Positions 1 to 11,045 of a stretch of 64,000 bases of DNA are shown piece after piece. Each line of letters begins with the position of its first letter. Within the stretch, counting starts at the first letter, position 1. The position numbers were made by a program, and so were the translations under genes. Origin of the DNA: Rhynchopus sp. YZ270_cl-10 (Eukaryota; Euglenozoa; Diplonemea; Diplonemida; Diplonemidae); assembly GCA_964035575.1 (NCBI GenBank), contig OZ037859.1:1488001-1552000 (forward strand), written 5' to 3'. The notes beneath the pieces are model-generated. The model was not told where the DNA came from, searched no databases, and worked only from the letters and a program-made list of their open reading frames with translations.

Positions 1-371
1 TCGCAATGCTTGCCGTCGCTGTCGGACTGGTCATGACCGTCAAGCACGCCTTTGCACTTCTTGGTGTGTCCCCACCCGTCGCCACTGGGGTGCCTTCTGC
101 TGTCACCGCACCACGGGACAGAATACGTCACAAACCACAGAAACAGCAGAAGTCCATTCTCTCCCAGGTATGCATCCTCTATCCTCTATCCTCTACCCAT
201 CAACACATACCACGGCTCATTACGATTTGTCCACCTCGCTTATTACACAAACGGCGTTTTCCCGTGGAACGGCGTTTCGCTAATTTGGAAAACACTGTTT
301 TAAAAGGCAAACGGCAAAACGGCACAGCAATATGCCACTTTATATTAATACCACAAACACCCTTACAGCCG
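1..371 (+). other. Possible upstream exon and intron, or intergenic
   Basis: A GC-rich stretch is open in the frame of the next gene from an ATG at 6 and encodes a short hydrophobic segment followed by a basic tail. At 168 a GTATGC donor-like site follows CAG in phase 0, and at 367-368 an AG ends a CA/CT-rich stretch three bases before the ATG at 372. Either this is exon 1 (6-167) plus a 201-nt intron, or the AG is a splice-leader acceptor and exon 1 is unrelated. The window edge hides what lies upstream. Confidence 0.3.
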
Positions 372-1031
372 ATGAAGTTGAAGGACGACCTTGCGACTGT
401 CGCTGCCGTTGCCGCCATTGCTGTGCTTGCGGACTGCAGGGGGCTTGCAGAGGAGGTCCCTGTCCTCGAGGCGGCTGAGTGCAACACTGCGGAGGTGGTC
501 GGCATGCACACACTGCTGCGCAAGGCTGCGTCCTCCGCATCGACATCGTCCGTCAGCGAAGAGGACTTCGCAGTGTCATCTGAGGAGCCGTCCGAGCCCT
601 CCGAGGGTGTGCAGGAGGAGCAGATCCGGTCTGAGTGTCCGTCGCTTGTGGACGACGAGTCGACGTGCTCAAGCATGCCGAGTCTGGAGGATGTCGACGA
701 GGACTTCTTCTCCACCGAGTTTGCCTTCCAAGACGACAGCAACGTTGCGAAGGGATGGCACCCACTTCACTCCACCGCGGACTCCGTCTCGCCCCTTGGC
801 TCGCTTGCAGGCGCCTTTGCCTTTGCCAACTCTCGCACAGCACCCAAGGTCGTGTACCTCAACGACGAAGGCGAAGAGCTCGCAGCACGTCCCGCACCAG
901 GCACCCTCATGATGATGGTCGGCGACAGCCTTCCCCTCCAGGACGACGCCTGGGTGCCCACGGGGTATGCTCGTGGCGTGCCCAGTGTCGCGTACAACTA
1001 CGTGCAGCCGCTGCAGCCGGTGGAGGCATAA
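372..1031 (+). CDS. Small acidic protein with signal-like N-terminus, unknown function
   Basis: 219 aa from the ATG at 372, which I prefer because an AG acceptor-like site lies three bases upstream and the protein then opens with a signal-peptide-like stretch (MKLKDDLATVAAVAAIAVLA). The middle (residues about 60-125) is rich in Ser and Glu, of the kind often phosphorylated or disordered. The C-terminal third is more mixed, with a Met-rich patch (TLMMMVGDSLPL). I recognise no family. Codons favour G or C at the third position like the other host genes. AATAAA lies about 20 bases after the stop and could be a poly(A) signal. The frame stays open to an ATG at 6, so a longer protein with an upstream exon is possible. 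Confidence 0.6.
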   Translation: MKLKDDLATVAAVAAIAVLADCRGLAEEVPVLEAAECNTAEVVGMHTLLRKAASSASTSSVSEEDFAVSSEEPSEPSEGVQEEQIRSECPSLVDDESTCSSMPSLEDVDEDFFSTEFAFQDDSNVAKGWHPLHSTADSVSPLGSLAGAFAFANSRTAPKVVYLNDEGEELAARPAPGTLMMMVGDSLPLQDDAWVPTGYARGVPSVAYNYVQPLQPVEA

Positions 1032-3063
1032 ACGATGCAAGTGCTGGAAATAAAAGAGAATTTTTTTCCACATCTGTTGAATGAATATGTGCAACACCCC
1101 CCAAAGCGCATGTGTATCCAATGTGGAAAAGAATGCAGACGTAAATACTGGTCGAAATAGTCGTTTCACCAGAGAATTAAAAAAAAAGAACCAAACCCAT
1201 TTCTACCTCCTTTATCGGAAGTATTTTTTTTTCAAAAAATCAAAAAAGGGAAAAAAATTGCTTCGGTTGCGAGAAGCTCAACTGGCACGAAGGAAAAGCG
1301 CGAAAGACAGGCCTAGTAGTCGAAACTGGCTCAGCACTGTCTTGGGGGTTCATCCCCCCAGAGGGTTTTGTTTCGTGTTCTGTTGATGCACTGCGGCTGA
1401 AATGCAAGGATCCCCCAACCTTTCCACTTCGATTTTTTAGGCACTCATCTGCCTGTTTCGTAGGTTTGTTGATAATATTTGAAGGGAAACTCTTCAAAAG
1501 TTAAATGTCAGCGTCGAGCGTAACGCTCAAATCGCGAAACGTCTTTGTTTTTTTTGTAATTTTCTATTGTGTTATCCTAGGTCTCGTACCCAAGAATTTA
1601 CAACCTTATTGTTTTTAAATATTGTTAGTTTTTTTTAGATTTCGTTTATATTTTTCTTAAAGTAACTTTAAGTCCAATGCGTTGTGTTAAAGGTACCTTC
1701 TAAAAAAATGTAACTTTTTTTGAAGGAACTTGAAAAGAACTTAGTTGTTGCAGGTGGGTAACCCGAAGGGGTCACCACATGACAACATGATTTTTTATTT
1801 TTTTATTATTTTTAAAAACCCCCAACACCCATCGCCCCGCCCTTACGCATGTTACATAACTTTTATTTGAAAATGTGTGTGTGTGATGCTGTTTCTCAAT
1901 TTGAGGCCACTTTTTTTTTTTTTTTTTGTGTGTTTATTTCGTGTCAGCAACTTAATTTTGGTGCCCGGATTCAACAACAAAAAAAGGCCGAAAAAAATGA
2001 AACGGCAAAAAAAGTCGTGAAAATCGTGAAAAAAAAATGTTTATGAAATCTCATTTCCCCATTCCCCTATATCCCCCCTTTTTTGATTGCATTTTTATAT
2101 AAGAAATATATTCTTTGTGTTTTGTGTGTCCCCCCCTTATTTTTTTGCCTCCTCTTCCCAAAACAGCTCATTCGGTTTTGAAATAGTTTTCTTTCTCCCT
2201 ATGAAATCCCTTTTTTTTTTATATTCGCTCTGAAGGTATACATTGGGTTTCTTTCTTTATTTTGAAACCAAATAAAACTATTTTTTTTCTTCCGCTTTTT
2301 TCGTTTCGTCCCTTCTGATTCAGGTTATTATCTTTTTTTCAGAAATATGACAACTGAAAAAAAAAAAAAATCACGTCTGAAGAGAAGAGACTAAACAAAA
2401 GAGAGTCGAAAGAAGAGTTTCAAACCCAAATACCCAAAAGAATGAATGATACACTGTTTAGAGGCAAAGGTAAAAAAATTTAAAAAAAAAACCCCCCCTT
2501 GGTGCTTTCGGAAATCGGTCAACGACCTGTCAGCGATTTGTCAATATCGACCCCTCCCGGAGCACCGCCCCCTTTTTTTTGAGGGAAAAGAAAATATCAG
2601 TACATATATTTTGTCACAACTCCGGGGTGTGCTATCTGATCCAATCACTCTATTGTGGGGGTGACCTTTCCGTCAACGGTGTATGTCCTGATATTACGAA
2701 AAAAGAAGAACATTTTCAAAAAGCAAACACAAAAGAAACAACTGCATCAAAAAACGCCGTTTTTTTTTGCCGCTATTTCTTTTATTTTTGAAACTGTTCT
2801 TGGAAACAAAAACCCTCATATTTTTATACAGATTTTTTTATATACTTACTGCATTGCGCCGACCAGCGGGGCAAAGATGCTTTCGCTCTCAGAAATGTGT
2901 TTTTATTGTTATTTTTATGTGTCATCCCCCCTTTTTCTTCAATAAAACGATTCCCCCGTTCCTTGATATCTCTTACCAGCATCCACACCTTTCACACCAA
3001 TCTGCACTCTGTCTCAGGTCTCCCCCTACCCGATAGAACTGTGTGTTTTTAAAAAGCCGCAAA
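1032..3063. other. AT-rich intergenic region with homopolymer tracts
   Basis: About 2 kb with many A and T runs and no reading frame that looks coding. The short frames here are low-complexity Lys/Asn/Phe strings. A C/T-rich stretch ending in AG at 3016-3017 lies 46 bases before the next start codon and may be a splice acceptor in its 5' leader. The motif CGAAGGGGTC near 1762 recurs in the intergenic region near 21,218. Confidence 0.7.
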
Positions 3064-6000
3064 ATGCCTGATGAAGTGGAAATGACGGATTTGCGTAAGC
3101 AGCAATCGGATCAGGAGGACAACGAAACGAGTGTGTACACACCGTCGCCTCCCGTGCGCACTGCGGCGCCACACCAGGTTGGGGTGTACTGTGGGAAGGT
3201 GGTGTACATCTTGGGTATGATGGGGTTGTTGCTGATATGCTGTGTGGTGCTGGCGAATGAGACGCAGGCGGAAATGCGTGACATCGCGTTGGTGCGTGCG
3301 AAGGAGAACAAGGTTAACCAGCTGCGTATCATATCAACGATGATGGAGACGTTGACAGGCACCATACAGAACATCGACCTGCGGCAGGACATCCTCATAG
3401 CGCTGGCACGCAAGCTCAACCTGCGTCATATGGTCGGGTCGTATGAAGTAGTCCTCCTCGAGACATCGCAGTGCAGTGGCAAGGAGATGTGTGAGCTGCG
3501 CGTCCTCTCCGACCTGCGCAACGCACGAAAATGCAAAGCCACCCACAACGCCGACGGCACACTCAAACACAAATGCGATTTCCACACCCTCGCCACCCTC
3601 GGTGCGCAGGTCAACTTCCTCTCCCCCACAGAGTTCCGCGTCGTCACCGCAACAGACTACACCGAATCCTCACCCGAATCTGTCATCGCCTTCAAGAAAC
3701 TGAATGGGACGCGCATAGGTGTCGTGCTCAAGCAGGACCTCGAGGAGGCGCTGTCTGTGTCCGTCGCACAGTCGTCGTACAGGTGGTACTCTGCTGTGAT
3801 CATCTTCACGGCAGAGGTGCTCCTCGTGGTGGGGTTGGTAGTGGTGGTGCAGTACATCCAGGAAGGCAGCGGGTACACGTCGATGTTTGTGTTGCATGTC
3901 GTGGCGGTGGGCGCCTTCCTCAGCATCGTGATCCTCATGGGGTTCACAGCGACCCTAGAAGAAGGCGTGAAGCAGCAAGAGCGTGAGACGTCATCGTCAG
4001 CATCCCTCATGCTCTCTGTGCACGACGTCGTCGCGGAGATGAGTCTCGATAAAGATTCGCTCATCGCACGCAACAAGTTTGCGGACGCCACGCAGCAGTG
4101 GATGAAGGCGATCAACGACAACCTGCCCGAAAGCTTTGAGGCGCACATCTTTTCGACAGGCGGCAACGCGCTGGACTCTGAGCTGCTGACAGTCGACGCA
4201 CTGAAAGGCTTTTGCCCGGAAATTTGTCAGAAGTCCCTTGCAGCGGCGTTGGCGGAGTTTGCGCAAGATGCCTCAACACGCTTCAGGATCAATGCCAACC
4301 CAGGCACGATGGATCACTACAGCAGAGAGATCGACAGCGGTGTGATGGTTGCGTCGTACTTCACAGCTGCAGAGGACGGACACCGCACGGGCTTTGCTTG
4401 GCTTGTGCGGAGTGCATACGTGACGCGCCCCTTCGACGACGCAGTAGAGACGCTGTGGAAGCAGACCGGCGCGTTGTGCGCAGGGTATGTCTCAGCTGCA
4501 GTGATCGCATCGCTCCTGATGTGCTACCTCCTCCCGAAGATGGAGGGCAGGGGGCGCAAGGAGCGGGTGCGTCTGTCGCGTGCGTTCCCATATGTGGCGC
4601 TGTCGGTACTGTTGTTCACTGTCGTCCTCACAGTGATCAGCGCTGTGGTCTCTCTCCGTAGTATGGCTCTTGAGGCAGAGGCGCAGGAAAGGCAGACCAA
4701 GGGCGTGTCAGTGGTGCAGTCGGCGCAAGACCTGACAATGAAGTTCAGCACCCTGGAGTCTGTGTGGGTTTCGTCGCTTGCGCTGGGCAAGGTGGAGCAG
4801 GAGGCGCAGTTCACCGCAATCGAGTCTGAGATCTTTTCGGGTCTGGTGCTGCTGAGCAAAGCGGTGCGGGAGCTGTACCACAACCAGCCGCGTGCAGCAG
4901 AGGTGATCATCGTGGCGGAGTCGCTCTCGGGATGGCTGTCGTCGTTGAGCCAGAGCCACCTCCACCAGCAGATGCGGATGCGCAGTTCGGACAATATGCA
5001 AGGAAACTCCTCGTACGTGCTGTGGAGCGAAAGCCCCGACACATCTTGCGACACTGCGCGTGCGTCGCTTCGCGCCATCACGGCAGACCTCGAAAAGGCA
5101 GGCATTCTGAAGATGGGCACCTTGCGCGCACGACTCCTCGAAGTCGAGAACATTCTGCTTGACCTCCAGGTTCTCTACAGAGAGTACGTCATCCTCAGCA
5201 CAGGGGTCGAGGCAAAGCGCCTCGCCTTCGAGGCCAGGCACAAGGCACTGACGGTCGAGCTCACTACAAAACTTGACACACTGACGACAGATGTGAACCT
5301 GATTGTCTCGCAGTCAGCGTTTGGCGCAACGACCACTACCAATACCGACGGGACGCGTACGACACAGACAAGCCCAGGTATGTTCAACCTCTCTTATGCT
5401 CAACCTTTGTTCAACCTTCTATCACAGCTTTTGTTTTTGACTCAGCCAACCTAGGCTTCATTGTCGAAAACCTTAAGAGCAACATTGATCAGCACCTGCG
5501 TGGGGCAACTAGGTTTGCCCAACCCTCTGTGGTCGACGTGGAGACAAACCTGGACGCGCTTATGAAAAACAGCGTGCTGTGCGACACTGTGCTGCCTTCT
5601 GTGAAGCTGCTGAAGGACGACCTCTCGCAGGAGGCGCACTTCCCATCTGTCAGGACGCGTGAGTTCTTTGTGACGATCAAACAGCAGCTACGCGTCCTCG
5701 AGACCAACGCACTGCAGGAGGTGCTGCAGCATTCGTACCTGCGCTCGGATCTGGAGTTAGAAGAGGCCAGGATGAAACGCGCCACGTCCTGCTCCATCCT
5801 GCTGATTGTCATCACAAGCGTTGCAGCGATCGTGTCCATAATATGGTACATCAAGGAGGCCACGTGCAATCTGGGTGCAGGCGGTTCCTACATCACAATG
5901 TTCCCAAACGTCGAGATGAAGGACATCGGCATGATTCTGGCTCTGATCATGGTTGTGCAGTGTACAGAGGTGGGGCTCATCCGGTACTTCGCGCACAAAC

Positions 6001-8360
6001 ATTTCGAAGGCATCAGAGAGACGGACACAAGCATGAATGCACGGATGCTTCACCAGCAGGACCTTTCGCTTTGGATGAACGATTTTTCGCAGTACCTCTT
6101 GAGCGGGAGCTCCTTCATCACGAGTGGTGCAAAGGTGTTCAAGGAGGACATGGAGAACTACAAGAAAGCCTTCCAAAGGCACACCTATTCAGCACACCTG
6201 TTCAACTCAGGGGATATAGAGGGAAACAAGTTTCAGAAGATACGCGATCTTGCCGCGGTTGTGGAGGACATGGTCGAGGCAGGCGCAGACGCGAGAGAGA
6301 CCTTCGACGCCGAGCGCGGCCAGCACACCTACAGCTCCCTCCGTCTCCTCCTGCAGAAGACCAAGAAGGACGGAAACATACAGCAGTTCTTCCAGCACGT
6401 CTCCGAGAAGCAGATTATATCGGTATGGACACCCCGCCCAACGCAAACACACCACATGAACTACAGACCGACACAAGAAAGGGATGGATCACTTCTTACA
6501 GTAAGCCTTGGATTGACATGTCGCTGACGTGCTCGTTTGCTTTAGTAAAGTATGGAAAATATATCACCGTGACCACACCACTCATCACTTCACAGAGGGA
6601 AGCCTGCAGGCACATGGAGTCCACGTACTCTTCTCTTTGAATCCGGTATGGGGTACAGGCTTGTACTGCGGAACGACTTTTCGGGCCCTGTGGTGCTGAA
6701 CGTGGAGCGCCTGCTGAGGAACTCCGCTGTGCACACGATCTACACGAAGGACACGGAGTGGGAGGTGCCGTATGTGGTGTCCATTTCGCTGCAGCCTGGG
6801 GGCGAGGTGACGGTCATCTTCATTGTCGTTGCCACAGGTGTCTTCGACTTGTTCGACGACAGCCAGGTGCATGTCACCGCCCGCGTCGAAGGGGTGCCCC
6901 AAGACACCGGTCTTGACCCAGGCCTGTCTGCCGAGGCTGAGCGGCGTATCTTGGAAGACCCGCGTTCCAAGCACACCCACCCCGTGTGGGCGACTGCACC
7001 GCAGAGCACAGCCAAGTTCTACGTGCCACCACTGAACGCAGGGTTCTACTCGGAGAACCCTCACATCTCTGAACTCAACCGCTACATGCAGATGCTGAAG
7101 GTGGGCAACGCCTACCGTTTTGTGTTCCACAACGATGGGGAGGTGTGCAGGTGGGTGTCGCAACCGCGGTACTGTTCTGCAGATGTGTCTTTTTTGCTGG
7201 GCACTGGGGTCAAGGCGACTGCGTGCGGGTCGCTTACGCTGGCGACACCCGTGTGCCAGGCTCTGTTCACCTCAAATGACGACGTGTGTCTCTGCCTGAG
7301 AAAGGGGGAGACCTGCGACTTCCAGTACAACACCCAAGTACCTGACACCAAAGTGTACACACAGGTTTGCGACTTTGATTCGGCTACAGCGGCCAAGATG
7401 AACCGTTCCACAGGAGTGGACCTCAGCAGCCTCGAAGGCCACGTGCTTGTTGGGGAGGTTGGGGACTCTCATGTGAGTCTCAATGTGCCGCACGCTTTAT
7501 CCGTTTCCCTGACCTACAACAACGAGAAACCCGACACACAGAAGTCTGCGTACGTGGATGTGGTGCCGATTGACAAAGGATACTTTGTGATACCTGCCGT
7601 GCACTCTGAGGCACAGTCCACGTCGCTACAGTCCTACAAAGACTTGTTGGGGATCACCGGCGGGTGTTTCCTGTATCCTAACGCAAGCCACTGCTTCAGC
7701 GACCTGGGGTGCCTGTGGGATGGGATGACGTGCACACAGCCAGAGACGCTTCCGCTTTACCAAAACAACGGCTTTGCGCAGTCAACACTACCTGACAACG
7801 TGGTGACATACTTGCTGTTGTCGCAGAGCGTGAAGATTGCACATTCACATCACCTTGCGTATTTGCTTTTTGATCAGAAAAAAGGAAAGGAGAGCAGACG
7901 GCTGAGCGAACAGTACCAAGAGCAGTTCAACACCATCATCTCGCGGATCAATGGGCAGTCCTCGCGCACGTTGAAGGCAGAGTTTGAAGCGTGGGAGCAT
8001 GCACTGCAACTTGAGAGGGAAGTGCGCGAGACGTTGTTTGGGATGACCTTCTTGGAGGATGTGCTGGGCCAGGAGCCTGGCCTCAGCAAGGAGCTTGTGG
8101 AGCTGCGCAGCGAGGTGACGAAGCTCACTGACCAGCGCACGATGAAGCTGAGTAGAGTGCACCACTTCTCGACACGGATGCTTTTCTGGTCATGTTGTAT
8201 TGTCGCATGGCTGATGGCCGCAGTGGGCTGCTACCTCTACAGCAGGCTTCACTTAGTGGTGCGGCTCTCAGAACCGTACTGCTTCCGCAACGTGCCAACA
8301 GCAATAGGCATGGAACGCACGAAGTCAGATAAAAATAAAATAAAAAATATAATTGCCTAA
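3064..8360 (+). CDS. Large multi-span membrane protein with repeated extracytosolic domains
   Basis: Spliced length about 1,698 aa. Exons 3064-5377 and 5455-6422 are well supported by coding frame and GTATG...AG ends. Tentative exons 6467-6500, 6546-6624 and 6659-8360 join in phase and the total is a multiple of three. Membrane segments are near residues 46-64, 241-264, 271-297, 470-490, 507-530, 883-905 and 928-950, with one about 60 residues from the C-terminus. Between the pairs lie loops of roughly 170, 170, 350 and 650 residues. The loops after spans 3, 5 and 7 look helical, with Gln/Ser-rich heptad-like stretches reminiscent of four-helix sensor ectodomains. The last loop is Cys-rich (CLCLRKGETCDF, CFLYPNASHC). 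The N-terminus (ETSVYTPSPP) is probably cytosolic. No known family is recognised; a receptor or surface protein is an inference from topology. The 34-nt intron at 6625-6658 is the weakest junction, and a donor at 6619 also keeps the frame. Confidence 0.65.
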
Positions 8361-8645
8361 CCCTCTGTTAAGTTCATTTTAGTCTGATTCGGTAAAGGAA
8401 TAACTATCTAACTCACTTACAAAACAAACAGCACTTCTGTGTTGAAAAATATGCGGGTCCTGGACCCGCTGCTGATATCAAAGTATTCGTATCTTTAGCC
8501 AATTATTTTCTAGCAGTTGATAGCAGAGCATAAACGACCACCTTCCCACCTTCCCACCCTTTTAGAGTCACGACCTTTTGTTCGGCTATTCGTAGCCTGC
8601 CAATTCCAACGTCTCGTCAGTATACACAAAAGCCCTCTCCACACA
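8361..8645. other. Intergenic region with C/T-rich AG site
   Basis: AT-rich spacer. A run of short CCTTCCCACC repeats ends in TTTTAG at 8564-8565, 80 bases before the next start codon, and could be an acceptor for a 5' leader. GGGTCCTGGACCC near 8455-8467 is a short palindrome. Confidence 0.4.
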
Positions 8646-9074
8646 ATGCGTTCTTCCACCGTTCTTGGTGTTGTTGCTTTGTCTGTTTTGGTGTTGTGGT
8701 TGGCGATGCGGAATCGTCCTTCGGGGACGGAGGGGTGTTTTGCGCCTCTGTATGGAGGGCGGGGTGGGCAGTGTGAGGGGTACTGGAGTGCGGATGTGTA
8801 CCCTGTGCCGCACAAGGAGCCGTGGTGCGGGAAGGCAGCGTTCATGAAGGACCTTGCACGCATCGAAGCGTCGGATGTGGTGCAGGTGCAACACCAACGC
8901 GGCCTAGCACAGAGCCGCATTGACTCCTCCTTCCTCGGCAACGAGGAGTACCACGACACCGCCCGCCAGCAGTGCTGGACAGGCGACCTCCGCGAGCACT
9001 ACGTCGGCGAGTACAACGTTGTTCCCACAAAGGACTTCATCGACTACGTCGCTGCTCGCGCAAAGGATCTCTAG
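8646..9074 (+). CDS. Small membrane-anchored protein, unknown
   Basis: 142 aa. The start chosen is the first ATG of the frame, followed at once by a hydrophobic segment (VLGVVALSVLVLWLAM, about residues 6-21) and then Arg-Asn-Arg, which suggests a signal anchor or signal peptide. The rest is soluble, with four Cys in the mature part, a Gly-rich stretch (APLYGGRGGQCEGYW) and a helical C-terminal half. It sits 99 bp upstream of the pseudokinase gene on the same strand. No family recognised. Its GC-rich third positions match neighbouring host genes, so I take it as real. Confidence 0.6.
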   Translation: MRSSTVLGVVALSVLVLWLAMRNRPSGTEGCFAPLYGGRGGQCEGYWSADVYPVPHKEPWCGKAAFMKDLARIEASDVVQVQHQRGLAQSRIDSSFLGNEEYHDTARQQCWTGDLREHYVGEYNVVPTKDFIDYVAARAKDL

Positions 9075-9148
9075 TTGGGTTTAAACGAAAAAATAGAAAG
9101 TTGTCAAATTTACACCCCCACCTCTCAACAACAATACCTTCACAGGGA

Positions 9149-9181
9149 ATGAACCCCCCCCCCCCCCTAAACCATGTCTGA
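9149..9181 (+). promoter_or_regulatory. Upstream reading frame with C14 tract overlapping the kinase-like start
   Basis: An ATG at 9149 opens a ten-codon frame that runs through 14 consecutive C (9154-9167) and stops at 9179-9181, overlapping the main start codon at 9174. A pyrimidine-rich stretch ending in CACAG (9141-9145) lies just before it, so the frame would be in the mature leader if that AG is used. The frame lies +1 to the main gene. Confidence 0.4.
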
Positions 9182-10568
9182 GCGAAATCAGTACACCATC
9201 CACGGGAGGCTCTTTGAGCTGCCACCGCGCTATGAGTTTCACAAAGCAGCGGACCACGATGGGGGGCGGAGTGTCGGGTTTGCGACGTACGGTGCGGTGT
9301 GTGAGAGCTACGACAGACAGCTGGGTTTGAAGGTGATGATGAAGAAGCTGGAGGGGCTGCATGGGCACACCCATGAGAAGTTTGCACGCTTTGTGAAGGA
9401 ACTGCGGCTGCTGTCGCGTCTGAACCATTATGGTGTAGTCAAGATCCTCGACTGCTTCTGCAACGCGAGGGACACACCGAAGGACACTGTGAAGGACATC
9501 TACATCAGCATCCCTTCGTATGATTCGAACCTGCTGCACATCATCCGCTCCGAACAGGTCTTGACACGTCAGCACGTCCGCCTGATTGCGTTCCAGCTGC
9601 TTGAAGCCGTCCGCTACCTGCACGAGCACCGCATCCTCGCAACGCGGCTGTGCCCTGCCAACATCCTCTGCAACGTGAACTGCTCCCTCTGCATAGGTGA
9701 GCTGGGTGCCGCCATCCCCATGCCCATAGAAGGCGGCACGCCCAACACGTACTTCCTCGACCCCGACCCAGATGAGCGCAGTGAGCCGTGGTACAGCGCC
9801 CCCGAGCTCCTGCTGAACGCACCTGTCATCAACTACGCATGTGACATATGGAGCGTCGGTGTCATCATAGGCGAGCTGCTCTGCAGGAAGCCGCTCTTCC
9901 CTGGGAAGGACCGCATCGATCAGCTCACGAACATCACCGACACGCTCGGGATAGAGCGTAAGGGTTGCGCCGGGACCAGTGTGTCGCACTCTGAGATGAT
10001 CGAGGCGGCGCAGGGCAAGTTCCGCTTCCTTGGCACAGGGAAGGATGCAGAGACAGCAAGGCACTTTCTTCTCTCGATGGGGCCAAAGCTTCCAGTACCA
10101 CTTCGTACGGTGCTTCCCACTGGAGACCGTTTCGTGATCGACCTCTTAGAACGCATGGTGACCTTCTGTCCAGAAGGAAGGGGGACGGCGGAGTCGCTGC
10201 TTGGGCATCCTTACTTCGACGACCACATCCCGCGCGAGGTGATCATCAAGAAGGAGGCAGACGAAGAGCTGGGTGCCGACTTGAACGGCACACTGCTGGT
10301 GCGTGTCAAGCCTGACTCGCCAGCCGACCTCTGTGGACTGTCACAGTTCATTGGGTTCCGTCTGACACACGTCAACAAAGTCTCGCTGACATCAGGCTTC
10401 GACCACTCAGTTCTGTCAGGAAAAGGCACAGTGCAGCTTATTCTTCGCTTTGGGAATGTGGAGGTGAACTGCCTTGAGAACGTGGACTGGAACACAAAGT
10501 GCATGTCGCAAGCCTCGTTGCAGGCCTCGCTGAGAGAAGAGGTTAGTCGCCTGCAGACGTCTTACTAA
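9174..10568 (+). CDS. MAPK-like pseudokinase fused to a PDZ-like domain
   Basis: 464 aa, no intron seen. Residues about 15-365 follow the ERK/MAPK fold closely: the lysine region VMMKKL, the C-helix region RFVKELRLLSRLNHYGVVKI, the APE motif in WYSAPELLL, then DIWSVGVIIGELL and PLFPGK with the following DQL, as in MAP kinases. The catalytic elements are lost. The glycine loop reads GFATYG, the HRDLKPxN loop reads ATRLCPAN (no catalytic Asp), DFG reads ELG, and there is no TEY-type activation pair. It should therefore be a scaffold or allosteric regulator, not an enzyme. Residues about 370-430 (LLVRVKPDSPADLCGL, then HVNKVSLTS) resemble a PDZ domain, which binds C-terminal peptides. The tail is helical. 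Kinase kinship is confident; the PDZ call is moderate. Confidence 0.85.
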   Translation: MSERNQYTIHGRLFELPPRYEFHKAADHDGGRSVGFATYGAVCESYDRQLGLKVMMKKLEGLHGHTHEKFARFVKELRLLSRLNHYGVVKILDCFCNARDTPKDTVKDIYISIPSYDSNLLHIIRSEQVLTRQHVRLIAFQLLEAVRYLHEHRILATRLCPANILCNVNCSLCIGELGAAIPMPIEGGTPNTYFLDPDPDERSEPWYSAPELLLNAPVINYACDIWSVGVIIGELLCRKPLFPGKDRIDQLTNITDTLGIERKGCAGTSVSHSEMIEAAQGKFRFLGTGKDAETARHFLLSMGPKLPVPLRTVLPTGDRFVIDLLERMVTFCPEGRGTAESLLGHPYFDDHIPREVIIKKEADEELGADLNGTLLVRVKPDSPADLCGLSQFIGFRLTHVNKVSLTSGFDHSVLSGKGTVQLILRFGNVEVNCLENVDWNTKCMSQASLQASLREEVSRLQTSY

Positions 10569-10667
10569 CTAGCAGCAACGACTTCAACTCCCGTTGAAGG
10601 TCGTTTGTTTGTACAACATATACAAAGTAAAGTGTGCACATTTATTTTTATCACCAACACATATCCT
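10569..10667. other. Short 3' spacer
   Basis: Follows the kinase-like stop. No gene or clear signal beyond AT-rich sequence leading into the microsatellite. Confidence 0.4.
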
Positions 10668-10828
10668 CACCACACCACACCACACCACACCACACCACAC
10701 CACACCACACCACACCACACCACACCACACCACACCACACCACACCACACCACACCACACCACACCACACCACACCACACCACACCACACCACACCACAC
10801 CACACCACACCACACCACACCACACCAC
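10668..10828 (+). repeat. CCACA microsatellite, first block
   Basis: About 32 perfect copies of the 5-bp unit CCACA. Similar blocks lie at 15,612-15,652 and 16,085-16,184, on the far sides of the retroelement copies. The elements therefore probably went into one microsatellite, or prefer such sites. Confidence 0.95.
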
Positions 10829-11045
10829 ATATAGCAGCACTGTAAGGCACTGGAAGTGCGTTATGTGGGGTTTGAGAGTACTTTAAACAAAAAAGGTGGG
10901 CGTCGGGCTGCTATTTCTTTTTACCTCCTGCTTTGGCAGGGTAGGAACCGGGGAGGGCTGGGAAAAACAAAATACCACCATTTTCAGCAGAAAAAATTCA
11001 TTTTTCGCTTTTTCCGTTTTCCCCACTCTAGCTCCTCCCCGCACG

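Noticed and set aside
1081-2945. Several frames of 65-100 codons in the first intergenic region
   Set aside because: Composed of Lys/Phe/Asn runs from A/T tracts; no coding-like third-position bias.
3043-3063. Earlier GTG start of the large membrane protein
   Set aside because: A GTG start is not expected in a eukaryote; the ATG at 3,064 follows a fitting leader.
8517-8645. Longer N-terminus for the small membrane-anchored protein
   Set aside because: Would need a TTG start and adds basic, unconserved residues before a clear signal-anchor beginning at the ATG.
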